DNA of 64,000 bases from Roseivirga sp. BDSF3-8 (GCF_041449215.1 NZ_JBGNFV010000001.1:3427001-3491000), one strand, 5' to 3'; shown: positions 53,200 to 62,563, counted from the first letter of the stretch. Made by a program: numbers and translations. Notes: a model not told the origin generated them from the letters alone.

Positions 53200-53727
53200 T
53201 TATTTCTTTTTTTGAATATAAATCTGCCCAAGGTCAAAAAAGCCAAATGAAGAACGGTAGGCTTTGAAAAGCGTATCCTGGTAAATATTATACTGCTCTG
53301 ACAGGCTGGACATCATTTTAGCCTGTACACGGGGGTGCTCATTGAAAATATCCAGGATATTTACCTGGGGTAAAACATAAATCTCTGTCTTATCCACTGT
53401 ACAAATAGCTGAGTAAATCCTGTGAGTGCCTTCCAGAAGGGTATTATCTCCGAAAGAGCGTCCGCTTCGCAGTCTTACTAATTCTTCGAATTTATCTTCA
53501 ATATCGAGTTGCAAAGAGACCTGACCCTCTTTAACGATATATAAGGCGTGGCTGGGGTCTTTTCTGAAAAAAACCACCTCATTTTGTTTATATTCTCTTA
53601 AATGAAGGTAGGGAATGAAATAGCTCTTTTCTTTACTGGTAAGCTTTTCGAAGAGAGGAATACGGCCAAGAAACCGGAAGATCCGGTGCTCCTTTTCTGA
53701 ATATGTTCGCTTAAATGGATTTATCAT
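53200..53727 (-). CDS. Cyclic-nucleotide-binding-domain protein (Crp-like sensor, no HTH)
   Basis: The product has 175 residues from ATG 53727; the frame also allows TTG 53736. The cyclic-nucleotide-binding beta-roll spans about 20-140: IPLFEKLTSKEKSYFIPYLHL, NEVVFFRKDPSHALYIVKEGQVSLQL, and the phosphate-binding-cassette region LRSGRSFGDNTLLEGTHRIYS. There is no C-terminal DNA-binding helix-turn-helix. In place of the usual GE(L/I)AL(L)..R cassette it reads GDNTLLEGTHR, so true cNMP binding is uncertain. It overlaps the tilS end by 17 bases. Confidence 0.85.
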   Translation of the reverse strand: MINPFKRTYSEKEHRIFRFLGRIPLFEKLTSKEKSYFIPYLHLREYKQNEVVFFRKDPSHALYIVKEGQVSLQLDIEDKFEELVRLRSGRSFGDNTLLEGTHRIYSAICTVDKTEIYVLPQVNILDIFNEHPRVQAKMMSSLSEQYNIYQDTLFKAYRSSFGFFDLGQIYIQKKK

Positions 53728-55057
53728 AGTCTTCAAGAATGCCGATGCGGTAAACCTCTTTAGTGTCTTTGGTTAAGCGGTATCTGTGGTCTATTCGGTA
53801 ACCTGCGACCCAAACGATGTCATCACCGCTGCATACGACTCTTACCTTTTCCTTCAAGTATAGCGGAATTTTCTCATCGATCATAAAGTCGCTGAGCTTT
53901 TTTTGTCGCTTCATTCCCAGTGGGAAAAAGCGGTCTCCCTGCTTCCAGGTACGTATTTTCAAGGGAAAAATAAGCTTATCTCTATCCAATGCGGCGACCT
54001 GGCTATCTGTGCTTATTTCAAAATATTCGGCTGGGTGAAGGCTTATCTCCCAGTCGTATCCTGCCGCATGCTGAGTCCCTTCTTCTTCACTCAGTTCACC
54101 GGTAAGTGCAGTGCCATCAGGTTCCTTCTGCAGAATCAGGTCCTCCCGATCACGATATAGCCTGTAGCCTTTTGCAGCCACGAAGCGCCCTGATTCCCCG
54201 ACACCATCGCCTAGCACATCCCTCATTTGCTCGTAGGCATATCCGTACTTTTTAAGTAATTCATGAAGAAGTAATGCAGGAGCTGGAGTGGCCAGCAATG
54301 CCTCAAGTGGAATCCGGATTAGTCCCTCCGTACTGGTAAAGCAGTGTTGTTCATAAAACGAGTTCACAAAAACCTTGACTATTGCTTCTGCCCCGGCCAG
54401 CTTTTCACTGGTCACCGCCATACGCTGCTCAAGATTCGGGTTTTGTTTTTTTAATACCGGCAATACACTTTGTCGTATCTCATTTCGGCGGTATTTGGTG
54501 TCTTGATTACTGCTGTCCTCCCGCCATGCTATATTTTCAGAAATAGCGTAGCCTGCAATGTCTTCACGGGAGGCAAATAACATAGGCCGGATGATGCGAT
54601 TCTGCCGTGACCTTATTCCATGAAGGCCACTAATTCCCGTTCCCCTGGTCAGATTTATAAGCATGGTTTCGGCCACGTCACCAAGGTGATGGGCTGTGGC
54701 TACTGCCTCAAAACCGTGTTTATCCAACAGTGAGGTAAACCACTCATACCGCAGTTTACGGGCGGCCATCTGGATACTTATTCCTCTTTCTTCAGCGGCA
54801 CCTTTAGTATCGAAGGACATAAGGTGTGCCGGTATATTCTGTAATTGCGCATAGGACCTGACAAAAGCCTCGTCTTCTTCGGATTCCTTTCCCCGTAGAT
54901 TAAACTGACAATGTGCAATAGCACAGTTATAGCCTGCCTTTATGAACAGGTCTGCCATGACCATACTATCTACTCCGCCGCTAACGGCAAGCAATACCTT
55001 AGAATCCGGTGAAATTAGGGCCCGGTTTTTGATATAATCCCTGAAACGTTCAAGCAT
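53711..55057 (-). CDS. tilS: tRNA(Ile)-lysidine synthetase
   Basis: TilS attaches lysine to C34 of tRNA-Ile(CAU), using ATP, which is essential for decoding AUA. The 448-residue product has the PP-loop SGGVDS at residues 26-31, FNLRGKESEEDEAFVRSYA, ATAHHLGDVAETMLINLTRGTGISGLHGI and the YRRNEIRQSVLPVLKKQNPN region. The C-terminal TilS domain includes WKQGDRFFPLGMKRQKKLSDF and KIPLYLKEKVRVV. It is followed by the cyclic-nucleotide-binding-type gene. Confidence 0.97.
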   Translation of the reverse strand: MLERFRDYIKNRALISPDSKVLLAVSGGVDSMVMADLFIKAGYNCAIAHCQFNLRGKESEEDEAFVRSYAQLQNIPAHLMSFDTKGAAEERGISIQMAARKLRYEWFTSLLDKHGFEAVATAHHLGDVAETMLINLTRGTGISGLHGIRSRQNRIIRPMLFASREDIAGYAISENIAWREDSSNQDTKYRRNEIRQSVLPVLKKQNPNLEQRMAVTSEKLAGAEAIVKVFVNSFYEQHCFTSTEGLIRIPLEALLATPAPALLLHELLKKYGYAYEQMRDVLGDGVGESGRFVAAKGYRLYRDREDLILQKEPDGTALTGELSEEEGTQHAAGYDWEISLHPAEYFEISTDSQVAALDRDKLIFPLKIRTWKQGDRFFPLGMKRQKKLSDFMIDEKIPLYLKEKVRVVCSGDDIVWVAGYRIDHRYRLTKDTKEVYRIGILEDYDKSI

Positions 55058-55071
55058 GCGGTAATTTTCCG

Positions 55072-55079
55072 TAATTTTG
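55072..55079 (+). promoter_or_regulatory. -7 promoter element (TAATTTTG) for the OstA-like gene
   Basis: TAnnTTTG match 53 bases before the OstA-like ATG, in the divergent gap to tilS. Confidence 0.5.
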
Positions 55080-55132
55080 GGCGGAATTAAAAAGGAAGTT
55101 TTGCCATTATCACTTTCCCAAGGGCTAAGTAA

Positions 55133-56767
55133 ATGACTATAAACAGATACATATACCTTATAATCACCTTATTAATGTGCCTGGTAGCAGGGCAATCCGT
55201 GGCCCAGAAGCAGGGTAATATCAAGGGAGATCGCCTTGTTGGAGGTAAAAATAAGGATGGAGAGCGATATGAAAAGTGGATAGGCAATGTGGTCTTTGTG
55301 CAGGAGGGGACGCGTATTTATTGCGACTCTGCTCTCTATTATCGAAGTCGTGAGGTAGTCGAAGCATTTGGTGATGTACGTATCCTGGATGGAGATTCGG
55401 TAACAATCACCGGCCGTAAACTAACTTATAGAGGCAAAGAGAAAAAGTCCACACTGCTGGATGATGTCGTCTACAAAAAGGACAGTATCACACTCTATAC
55501 AGACATCCTTAACTATAACCTTAATAGTAAAGTAGCTGACTATATAGGAGGAGGTCGTATTGTTGATCCTCGTAATGAACTTACCAGCCGGATAGGCACC
55601 TTCTTTTCTGCAGAGGACTTTATGCAGTTTAAAGATGAGGTGGTGCTTAAAAATGATGAATACACCTTGTATTCAGATACACTGGTCTACTATACAGAAA
55701 CCAAGGTAGCAGACTTCCGTGGAGCTACCAGGATATTGGGCCCTGACGGTACTGTAAATGCTGAAAACGGGCTGCTATACCGGACTTCCGGTAAGCAAAG
55801 CACACTCCGGGAAGGCAAAGTGGAATCAGAGAGTTATGTGCTATCCGGCTTACGGCTTTTTTCCGATGAGCTACGCAATTTTTACAGGGCCAATACCGAT
55901 GTGCAACTGGTTTCTAAGGAGCAGGATGTGATCATTACCGGCGACGAAGGACGCTATTGGAAAGATCAGGGGCTCACCAAAATATATGGCCGTGCTGTAA
56001 TGAAAAAGATACTGGGACAGGATACGGTATACCTGTCTGCAGACACATTAGTGGCCATAGATAGTAAAGTAGAAGCAGAAAAACGTGTACTGGCTTATCC
56101 GGACGTCAGAATCTGGAAGACCAACCTGCAGGGCAGGGCGGATTCACTGGCTTATTATGTGGCAGATAGCCTTATACGGTTCTTTGAAGATCCTATTCTC
56201 TGGAGTGATAAAAACCAGATAGAAGGTGACAGTATCTGGATTACTCTGCGGGATGGGGGCATAGAGAACATGTTTGTCAAGCAAAACTCTTTTGTTGTGT
56301 CTGAAGATACCCTTGGTAACTACAACCAGGTGAAAGGAAGGAACATGGTAGCGCGATTCAGAGACAATGCCATTAAAATAGTAGACGTGGAAGGCAACGG
56401 GGAAAGCATCTATTTTGCCCTGGAGAATGATAGCATAATGACCGGTATGAATAAGATTATCTGCAGTAATATGCGTCTCTTCTTTGAAGACAATCAATTA
56501 AGTAAGATTAATTTTTATGTGGAGCCGGATGCCAGTTTCTTTCCTCCCCATGAGATCGCCGCTGCACAGCGTACCCTTCCCGGGTTTGTATGGCGAATAG
56601 AGAAAAGGCCCACTTTGCAGGATGTGCTTTTACGGTCTGATATAGCGGAAGAAGAAGAGGAACAGACCCTGCCAGGCATGGAATTCTATGAAGAAGAGGG
56701 GCCTGAAGCAGGTGCTTCTAATGCGGAACTATCTGAAAAAGAGGTAGAAGTGTCTAACAATGATTAG
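55133..56767 (+). CDS. OstA-like protein, LptA/LptD-N-type lipopolysaccharide transport domain
   Basis: The 544-residue product has a signal peptide (about 1-24). From about residue 45 there is a series of beta-jellyroll repeats of the OstA type: VEAFGDVRILDGDSVTITGRKLTYRGKEK, TLLDDVVYKKDSITLYTDILNYNLNSKVADYIGGG and EEVVLKNDEYTLYSDTLVYY-like strands. A Glu-rich tail follows. LptA/OstA domains carry LPS across the periplasm. The acidic tail and length are typical of the Bacteroidota form. bamD lies two genes downstream. Confidence 0.9.
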   Translation: MTINRYIYLIITLLMCLVAGQSVAQKQGNIKGDRLVGGKNKDGERYEKWIGNVVFVQEGTRIYCDSALYYRSREVVEAFGDVRILDGDSVTITGRKLTYRGKEKKSTLLDDVVYKKDSITLYTDILNYNLNSKVADYIGGGRIVDPRNELTSRIGTFFSAEDFMQFKDEVVLKNDEYTLYSDTLVYYTETKVADFRGATRILGPDGTVNAENGLLYRTSGKQSTLREGKVESESYVLSGLRLFSDELRNFYRANTDVQLVSKEQDVIITGDEGRYWKDQGLTKIYGRAVMKKILGQDTVYLSADTLVAIDSKVEAEKRVLAYPDVRIWKTNLQGRADSLAYYVADSLIRFFEDPILWSDKNQIEGDSIWITLRDGGIENMFVKQNSFVVSEDTLGNYNQVKGRNMVARFRDNAIKIVDVEGNGESIYFALENDSIMTGMNKIICSNMRLFFEDNQLSKINFYVEPDASFFPPHEIAAAQRTLPGFVWRIEKRPTLQDVLLRSDIAEEEEEQTLPGMEFYEEEGPEAGASNAELSEKEVEVSNND

Positions 56768-56861
56768 ATATTTGCAGTTAGAAAAGACAAGTAATAATTG
56801 CTGCTCGATTCAGGGTGAAAAAGCACTGATTTCTTACTATATTTATTAAAAAGTTGCCTCT

Positions 56862-57254
56862 TTGCTTAAAAAGTTTTTCATATTAGTCGGCTTTATCGCG
56901 CTTTGTTCAGGCTTTACGCCATATCAGACAGAGTCAGCGGAGCGTGACCCAAATATTAATCTGGGGCTGACAGATAATGATCTTTTTGAAGCAGAAGGAA
57001 TTAAGATAGGAGATATTTATCCTAATCCAGCCGAAAGGTTCATTGAACTGAAATACACTATATCAGACCCCGGTACCCGGGTGAAAATTCTCTTTCATAA
57101 CGTACTGGGCGTTCGAATGGCAGAACATTCTCTTGATGCCGGAAAATCCAGCCTCCTTGTCTCCACTGAAAAATTCATCCCCGGCATCTATTTCTACACC
57201 CTCAACGTGAACGACCAAAACGTTATTACCAAGAAGCTGGTCGTAAAAAAATAG
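56862..57254 (+). CDS. Small T9SS type A sorting-domain protein
   Basis: The product has 130 residues, starting with TTG at 56862. A signal peptide (about 1-22) precedes a short acidic region. A complete type A CTD follows from about residue 50: IGDIYPNPAERFIELKYTIS, VKILFHNVLGVRMAEHSLDAG and FIPGIYFYTLNVNDQNVITKKLVVKK. The CTD is the export signal of the type IX system. Here it takes up most of the protein, so almost no cargo is left. No neighbouring T9SS genes are visible. Confidence 0.88.
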   Translation: MLKKFFILVGFIALCSGFTPYQTESAERDPNINLGLTDNDLFEAEGIKIGDIYPNPAERFIELKYTISDPGTRVKILFHNVLGVRMAEHSLDAGKSSLLVSTEKFIPGIYFYTLNVNDQNVITKKLVVKK

Positions 57255-57325
57255 GCCTCGTATCATATTCCTTCAATATCGGCGTTATGAAGCCGAATAA
57301 CATTGATAATCTGCGTTCAATACGT

Positions 57326-57333
57326 TACTTTTG
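57326..57333 (+). promoter_or_regulatory. -7 promoter element (TACTTTTG) for bamD
   Basis: TAnnTTTG match ending 7 bases before the chosen bamD ATG and lying inside the longer frame from 57287. A near-leaderless transcript would result. Confidence 0.55.
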
Positions 57334-57340
57334 CACCCTT

Positions 57341-58174
57341 ATGCGTTTAGAAGGTTTTTGTAAAGGTCTATCCTGGGCTATTCTTCTGATTATTTCAGTT
57401 GCTTGTAGCGAGTTTAACGACATTCGGAAGAGTGACGACTGGGAGAAGAAGTATAAGGCTGCTCTTGAATACTACGAGGAGGAGGATTACTACCGGGCCA
57501 ATGTGCTGCTGGAAGAGGTGCTACCCTTATTAAGGGGTACTGAATATGAGGAGAAAGCCCAATTCCTGTATGCATATTCTCACTATTACAGGAAACAATA
57601 TATCCTTAGCGCACATTATTTTAAGACATTTTACGATACCTATGGCCGTAGCGAATATGCCGAGGAGGCTCTTTATCGCTATGCTTATTCGCTGTATAGC
57701 CAGTCACCGGAATACAACCTGGATCAGTCCAGTACTTATGAGGCTATTCAGGCTATCCAGTTATTCATCAACCGGTATCCCGGCTCTGAAAACAGGGAAG
57801 AGGCTACGGCAATCATTGATAAGCTGCAACGCAAACTGGAGCTTAAGGCATTTGATAATGCACGGCTGTATCACCAGCTGAGAGTGTGGAAGTCGGCTAT
57901 TATTGCTTTTGATAATTTCAGCAATGATTATCCTGATTCTCCACTCAACGAAAGGGCACAGTTTCTGAAGATTGAATCATCTTATGAACTTGCGGCCCGT
58001 AGTATTGAGTCAAAAAAAGAAGAACGTTTTCGCCAAACGGTAGATTACTATCAGGAATTTCTGGATACTTATCCGGAAAGCGAGTATTTGAAAGAGGCGG
58101 AAAATATTTATAAAGCAACCCTCAAGGGGCTGGAATCCGTAAATACTCCTACGGAGACAGCAGAAAACAGTTGA
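57341..58174 (+). CDS. bamD: Outer membrane protein assembly factor BamD
   Basis: BamD is the TPR lipoprotein of the BAM complex that folds outer membrane beta-barrels. The product has 277 residues from ATG 57341. A lipoprotein signal with lipobox ISVAC precedes repeats with SDDWEKKYKAALEYYEEEDYYRANVLLEEVL, AQFLYAYSHYYRKQYILSAHYFKTF and EEALYRYAYSLY (TPRs), ending in YPESEYLKEAENIYK. The start at 57287 is rejected because a promoter box lies inside it. It opens the conserved bamD-rpoZ-coaBC-DUF4835-recN cluster. Confidence 0.95.
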   Translation: MRLEGFCKGLSWAILLIISVACSEFNDIRKSDDWEKKYKAALEYYEEEDYYRANVLLEEVLPLLRGTEYEEKAQFLYAYSHYYRKQYILSAHYFKTFYDTYGRSEYAEEALYRYAYSLYSQSPEYNLDQSSTYEAIQAIQLFINRYPGSENREEATAIIDKLQRKLELKAFDNARLYHQLRVWKSAIIAFDNFSNDYPDSPLNERAQFLKIESSYELAARSIESKKEERFRQTVDYYQEFLDTYPESEYLKEAENIYKATLKGLESVNTPTETAENS

Positions 58175-58186
58175 TCATAAATACAT

Positions 58187-58504
58187 ATGGCAAACATTAA
58201 TCCCTCTATCACCACCAGAAATACAGACAAACTCGTAGAGCCTACCGGCAATATTTACGAAACTGTGGTGATACTTTCTAAAAGAGCTCGTCAGATTTCT
58301 ACAGGCCTTAAGGAAGAATTGAACAGTAAACTTGCCGAATTTGCTTCTACGGTAGATAATCTCGAAGAGATATTCGAAAACCGTGAGCAGATTGAGATAT
58401 CCAAATTCTATGAGCGTATGCCTAAGCCTACCCTTTTGGCTATAGATGAGTTTATGGAAGATAAGGTAATGTTCCGTAAGCCTGAAGAGGATATCGAAGA
58501 ATAA
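58187..58504 (+). CDS. rpoZ: DNA-directed RNA polymerase subunit omega (Bacteroidota type)
   Basis: The 105-residue product has TRNTDKLVEPTGNIYETVVILSKRARQIST, the Bacteroidota form of the RpoZ pattern in which NIYE and SKRARQI replace the E. coli residues. Omega helps assemble beta-prime into core polymerase. The assignment also rests on its fixed place between bamD and coaBC. 12 bases separate it from bamD and 10 from coaBC. Confidence 0.93.
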   Translation: MANINPSITTRNTDKLVEPTGNIYETVVILSKRARQISTGLKEELNSKLAEFASTVDNLEEIFENREQIEISKFYERMPKPTLLAIDEFMEDKVMFRKPEEDIEE

Positions 58505-58514
58505 AATATTATTT

Positions 58515-59741
58515 GTGACATCATTAAAGGGTAAGAAAGTATTATTGGGGGTAAGCGGTAGCATCGCTGCCTACAAATCCGCCTTTCTTATCCGTTTACT
58601 AGTAAAATCAGAAGCAGAGGTGCGTGTAATTATCACGGCCTCTGCTTCTGATTTTATACCCCCCCTCACACTTGCCACCCTCTCGAAAAACCCTGTCCTA
58701 TCAAGTTTCACATATGGTGATAAAGGGGAATGGAACAATCATGTGGAACTTGGGTTATGGGCTGATCTAATGCTGGTGGCCCCGGCAAGTGCCCATACCC
58801 TATCCAAGTGCGCCAATGGTATATGCAGTGACCTGCTTACAGCCATATACCTGTCTGCCCGGTGTCCGGTCTGGTTTGCTCCTGCTATGGACCTAGATAT
58901 GTATGCTCACCCCTCTACCAGAGACAACCTTCGAAAACTGGAAGAATATGGTAACAGGATAGTTGAAGCACGTGAAGGCGAGCTAGCCAGCGGATTATCA
59001 GGCCAGGGTCGAATGGCTGAACCTGAAGAGCTTGTGGAAGAACTGTCCAGGTTTTTTGAAAACGATCTGGACAGTAATGTCGGAGGGCTGGCTGGTAAAA
59101 ACGTTATGGTAACAGCAGGCCCTACTTATGAGGCAATCGATCCGGTAAGATTTGTAGGCAATCACAGCACAGGAAAGATGGGGTACGCTATAGCTCGGGC
59201 ACTCTGTGCGGCTGGAGCCAATGTAACGCTTATCAGCGGTCCTACCGCGCTGGATATTCCCCCAGGAGTGAGAGGTATTAAGGTCACTTCAGCCATGGAG
59301 ATGCACAGGGAAAGCCTGAATGTTTTTTCTGAGACAGATATTGCCGTATTTTCTGCAGCCGTTTCTGACTTCAGACCCAAAAATCCGAAGGGCCAGAAAA
59401 TAAAGAAAGAACCCGGGGTGGAGGACATAAGTGTGGAAATGGTTAAAAACCCGGACATAGCAGCCGAATTGGGTGCACTGAAGAAGGCAGGCCAGTTTAC
59501 CGTAGGATTTGCCCTGGAAACACACGACGAAGAACAAAACGCCGGCCGAAAGCTGGAAAATAAAAACCTGGATATGATCGTTCTGAATTCTCTGAATGAA
59601 AAGGGTGCCGGATTTGGACATGACACAAACCGGGTTAAATTTATATTCAGAAATGGTGAGCGGATGGCTTTTGAACTGAAATCAAAAGATGAAGTGGCCC
59701 GTGATATCGTATCAGCTATTATCAGACAAACTCATGTGTAG
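58515..59741 (+). CDS. coaBC: Bifunctional phosphopantothenoylcysteine decarboxylase / phosphopantothenate-cysteine ligase
   Basis: CoaBC makes 4'-phosphopantetheine for coenzyme A. The 408-residue product begins at GTG 58515. The CoaC flavoprotein half has GVSGSIAAYKSAFLIRLLV, the catalytic His in WNNHVELGLWADLMLVAPASA and the PAMDLDMY loop. The CoaB half (from about residue 190) has VMVTAGPTYEAIDPVRFVGNHSTGKMGYAIA, FSAAVSDFRP and KNPDIAAELG. Its last 8 bases overlap the DUF4835 start. Confidence 0.97.
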   Translation: MTSLKGKKVLLGVSGSIAAYKSAFLIRLLVKSEAEVRVIITASASDFIPPLTLATLSKNPVLSSFTYGDKGEWNNHVELGLWADLMLVAPASAHTLSKCANGICSDLLTAIYLSARCPVWFAPAMDLDMYAHPSTRDNLRKLEEYGNRIVEAREGELASGLSGQGRMAEPEELVEELSRFFENDLDSNVGGLAGKNVMVTAGPTYEAIDPVRFVGNHSTGKMGYAIARALCAAGANVTLISGPTALDIPPGVRGIKVTSAMEMHRESLNVFSETDIAVFSAAVSDFRPKNPKGQKIKKEPGVEDISVEMVKNPDIAAELGALKKAGQFTVGFALETHDEEQNAGRKLENKNLDMIVLNSLNEKGAGFGHDTNRVKFIFRNGERMAFELKSKDEVARDIVSAIIRQTHV

Positions 59742-60636
59742 ACTGTTATTGCTCGGCATATTTCTTATTTCTTCAGGCCTGCTTAAGGCCCAGGAGCTCA
59801 ATTGTAATGTGGTGGTAAATTCATCGCAGATACAGACAAGTGATCGGCGCATCTTCGATGATATGGAACGGGCCATAGCTCAGTTTATGAATCAGCGTCG
59901 CTGGACTGAAGATGAGTTTGGCAGTGAGGAGCGCATAGACTGCAATATGATTATAAACCTGCAGGACATGCCTGAAATAGGGTCATTCATCGCGACAGTA
60001 CAGGTTCAGTCTGCACGTCCTGTTTATGGTAGTGATTATAATAGCCTGCTATTCAATTTTGCAGACCGGGACTGGGCGTTTCGTTATAATGAATCCCAGC
60101 CGATGGACTTCAACCGTAACAGCTTTATCAGTAACCTGACGAGCATGCTGGCATTTTATGCCTATGTCATTATAGGTATGGACTATGATACTTTTTCAGA
60201 ACTGGGGGGAACGCCTTATTTTCAAATTGCCCAGAATCTGGTGACGAATGCCCAGGGAGCAAATGAGCCAGGCTGGAAGCCATTTCAGAGTTCTGATCGC
60301 CGTAATCGCTATTGGTTGGCAGAAGGGCTTATGAATCAGCAGTTTGAGGATTTTCGCCGGGGGATGTATATGTACCACCGCCAAGGCATGGATCTTCTAA
60401 CTCAAGACCCTGAAGAGGCGAGGAAGTCAGCTTTGAAAATGCTGGAAGAGCTACAGAAAGCTAATCGTACGAGTCCCAATAATATACTGGTTATCAGCTT
60501 TCTTGACTCAAAAAGAGACGAGATAGTTAACCTATTCGGTCAGGGCGATATTGGAGTTCGCCGTCAGGCCTTTAATATTCTAAGCCGAATAGATCCTACC
60601 AATTCTTCTGACTACGAACAGATACTGCAAAATTAA
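59734..60636 (+). CDS. DUF4835 family exported protein
   Basis: The product has 300 residues from ATG 59734, overlapping the coaBC stop. A signal peptide (ending GLLKAQ) precedes ELNCNVVVNSSQIQTSDRRIF, EERIDCNMIINLQDMPEIGSF, VQSARPVYGSDYNSLLFNFADRDW and a predicted helical C-terminal half. The family is specific to Bacteroidota and of unknown function. The constant linkage to coaBC and recN and the signal peptide suggest an envelope role. Confidence 0.92.
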   Translation: MCRLLLLGIFLISSGLLKAQELNCNVVVNSSQIQTSDRRIFDDMERAIAQFMNQRRWTEDEFGSEERIDCNMIINLQDMPEIGSFIATVQVQSARPVYGSDYNSLLFNFADRDWAFRYNESQPMDFNRNSFISNLTSMLAFYAYVIIGMDYDTFSELGGTPYFQIAQNLVTNAQGANEPGWKPFQSSDRRNRYWLAEGLMNQQFEDFRRGMYMYHRQGMDLLTQDPEEARKSALKMLEELQKANRTSPNNILVISFLDSKRDEIVNLFGQGDIGVRRQAFNILSRIDPTNSSDYEQILQN

Positions 60637-60675
60637 TCGCCATTTTGTAATTTCGCGTCTTTTCGGATAGTTAGT

Positions 60676-60897
60676 ATGGCGAAAAGACAACAGCGAATAA
60701 CATCCAAAGAACTACCCGGGGCTATAGAAGGCCTTGCAGGGCAGTTATCTACCTTGGTATTGCGTAATGGGCGGGCCTTGCAGGTAACGCCTCTGAGCCG
60801 GCAGGACTCTTCACTGGTTGTGAAGGATATGCTCGGAAAGAAACGCACCATCCCACTATCCGACATTGAGGAAATAATTGTAGAACACTCCGCCTGA
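60676..60897 (+). CDS. Small unknown protein, Sm/Hfq-like pattern
   Basis: The 73-residue product has a basic N-terminus (AKRQQRITSKEL). An approximately 45-residue beta-rich region follows: LSTLVLRNGRALQVTPLSRQ, DSSLVVKDMLGKKRTIPL, SDIEEIIVE. The order of a strand with N-G, a longer strand ending in D, and a last I/V-rich strand resembles the Sm fold of Hfq. This is a by-eye pattern only. It stands between DUF4835 and recN, 10 bases before recN, and is likely co-transcribed. Confidence 0.82.
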   Translation: MAKRQQRITSKELPGAIEGLAGQLSTLVLRNGRALQVTPLSRQDSSLVVKDMLGKKRTIPLSDIEEIIVEHSA

Positions 60898-60907
60898 TTA
60901 TCCGGAC

Positions 60908-62563
60908 ATGCTTAAGCACCTCCTAATAAAAAACTACGCCCTTATCAGTGAACTGGAAATGGAACCCGCTTCCGGTCTTAATATTGTAACCGGCGAGACC
61001 GGTGCAGGAAAGTCCATTATGCTTGGTGCAATTGGGCTGTTGCTCGGTCAGCGGGCAGATACCAAAGTGTTATTCGATGAGGATAAGAAATGCGTCATCG
61101 AAGGCAGTTTTGCTATAGGAAGCTATCAGCTCAAACCTGTTTTTGAAGAGGAAGATCTCGATTATGAAACTGAGGCTCTTATTCGCAGGGAAATATCCCC
61201 TGCCGGAAAGTCCCGGGCCTTTGTGAATGATACCCCCGTGACCCTTTCGGTACTCAGAAGGATAGGTAGCTACCTGATGGATATTCATAGCCAGCATGAC
61301 ACCCTCAGGCTGGGTTCTCATACCTTTCAGCTGAGGGTAGTGGATGCTTATGCGAATACATCTGACGAAAGAAAAGCTTATTCTGAGGCCTGGCAAACAC
61401 ATAAGAAAGCATTGACTGCATATGAAACCTTGCGTGAAGAGGCAGAAAAGATCAGGGAAGAGGCGGATTACAAACAATTTCTGTTGAATGAGCTTCTTGA
61501 GGCCAACCTGACGGAGGCAGATGAAACAGAGATGCTGGAAGAAGAACTGCGAAAACTGGAGCATGCTGAAGAGATTAAGCAGGTGTTGTTTTCAGCTGCC
61601 GGGGTTTTGGGCAAAGGAGATGAAGCAGTAACTGATCCGCTACATAACATACTATCATCCCTAAACAAGATTGCCCGTTATTCAGATGAGTACAAAGAGT
61701 TAGCTGACCGCCTTAATAGCGCGATTATTGAGCTTGAAGACATAGGGGGGGAAGCCTCTTCGCAGGAGGATCAGGTTGTGTACGATCCGGAGCGAACGCA
61801 ACAGGTACAGGAGCGCCTTGACCTGCTATTCAAACTACAGCAAAAGCACCGGGTAGCCTCTCCCGCTGAACTGATCGAAATAAGGAATACGCTTGATGAT
61901 GAAGCGAGCAGGCACGCAGACCTGGATAATGAACTGTCAAGAGCAAAGAGCGTTCTCGATGCGGCCTCAAAGTCTTTGAATGAAAGAGCTTTAAAACTAA
62001 GTAATGCCCGAAATAAGTCATTTACACCGATTAGTAAAGAAGTAGGTGTACTGCTAAAAGACCTGGGTATGCCTGATGCCCGCCTGCATGTGGAATCAAA
62101 GGAGGTGGCTCCTGGTCCCAGTGGCATAGATGAAATACATTTCCGCTTTTCTGCTAATAAAGGAGTAAATCCGGAGGACCTGGATAAAGTGGCATCTGGA
62201 GGCGAGTTTTCAAGACTTATGTTCTGTATCAAATACATCATCGCAGACAAAACAGCTCTTCCTACTATCATTTTTGATGAGATAGATACGGGAATTAGTG
62301 GTGAGATTGCTCTCAAGATGGTTCGCATGATGAAATCAATGGCCAGAGGACACCAGGTGGTCAGCATTAGTCACCTGCCTCAGATTGCCGCCAAAGGAGA
62401 TGCTCACTATCACGTGTACAAGGATAATAGTCAGTCCAGAACGATTAGCCGTATCCGCAGGCTATCGGATGAGGATCGCGTGGAAGAGATCGCCCGAATG
62501 ATCGGTGGCGATAAGCCGAGCCAGGCAGCATACACTAGTGCAAAAGAGTTAATAAACAACTAA
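60908..62563 (+). CDS. recN: DNA repair protein RecN
   Basis: RecN is an SMC-like ATPase acting early in double-strand break repair. The 551-residue product has NIVTGETGAGKSIMLGAIGLL (Walker A) near residue 25. RREISPAGKSRAFVNDTPV and DIHSQHDTLRLGSH precede the central coiled coil (about 150-370). LDKVASGGEFSRLMFCIKYI (signature motif) and PTIIFDEIDTGISGEIALKM (Walker B) follow. It closes the bamD-to-recN cluster. Confidence 0.98.
   Translation: MLKHLLIKNYALISELEMEPASGLNIVTGETGAGKSIMLGAIGLLLGQRADTKVLFDEDKKCVIEGSFAIGSYQLKPVFEEEDLDYETEALIRREISPAGKSRAFVNDTPVTLSVLRRIGSYLMDIHSQHDTLRLGSHTFQLRVVDAYANTSDERKAYSEAWQTHKKALTAYETLREEAEKIREEADYKQFLLNELLEANLTEADETEMLEEELRKLEHAEEIKQVLFSAAGVLGKGDEAVTDPLHNILSSLNKIARYSDEYKELADRLNSAIIELEDIGGEASSQEDQVVYDPERTQQVQERLDLLFKLQQKHRVASPAELIEIRNTLDDEASRHADLDNELSRAKSVLDAASKSLNERALKLSNARNKSFTPISKEVGVLLKDLGMPDARLHVESKEVAPGPSGIDEIHFRFSANKGVNPEDLDKVASGGEFSRLMFCIKYIIADKTALPTIIFDEIDTGISGEIALKMVRMMKSMARGHQVVSISHLPQIAAKGDAHYHVYKDNSQSRTISRIRRLSDEDRVEEIARMIGGDKPSQAAYTSAKELINN

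Noticed and set aside
61771-62367. 198-codon open frame opposite recN, with similar long frames opposite ompA (20943-21527), ftsK (7348-7854) and coaBC (59162-59626)
   Set aside because: All are antisense to certain genes, have Ser/Leu-rich shadow composition and no recognisable domain.
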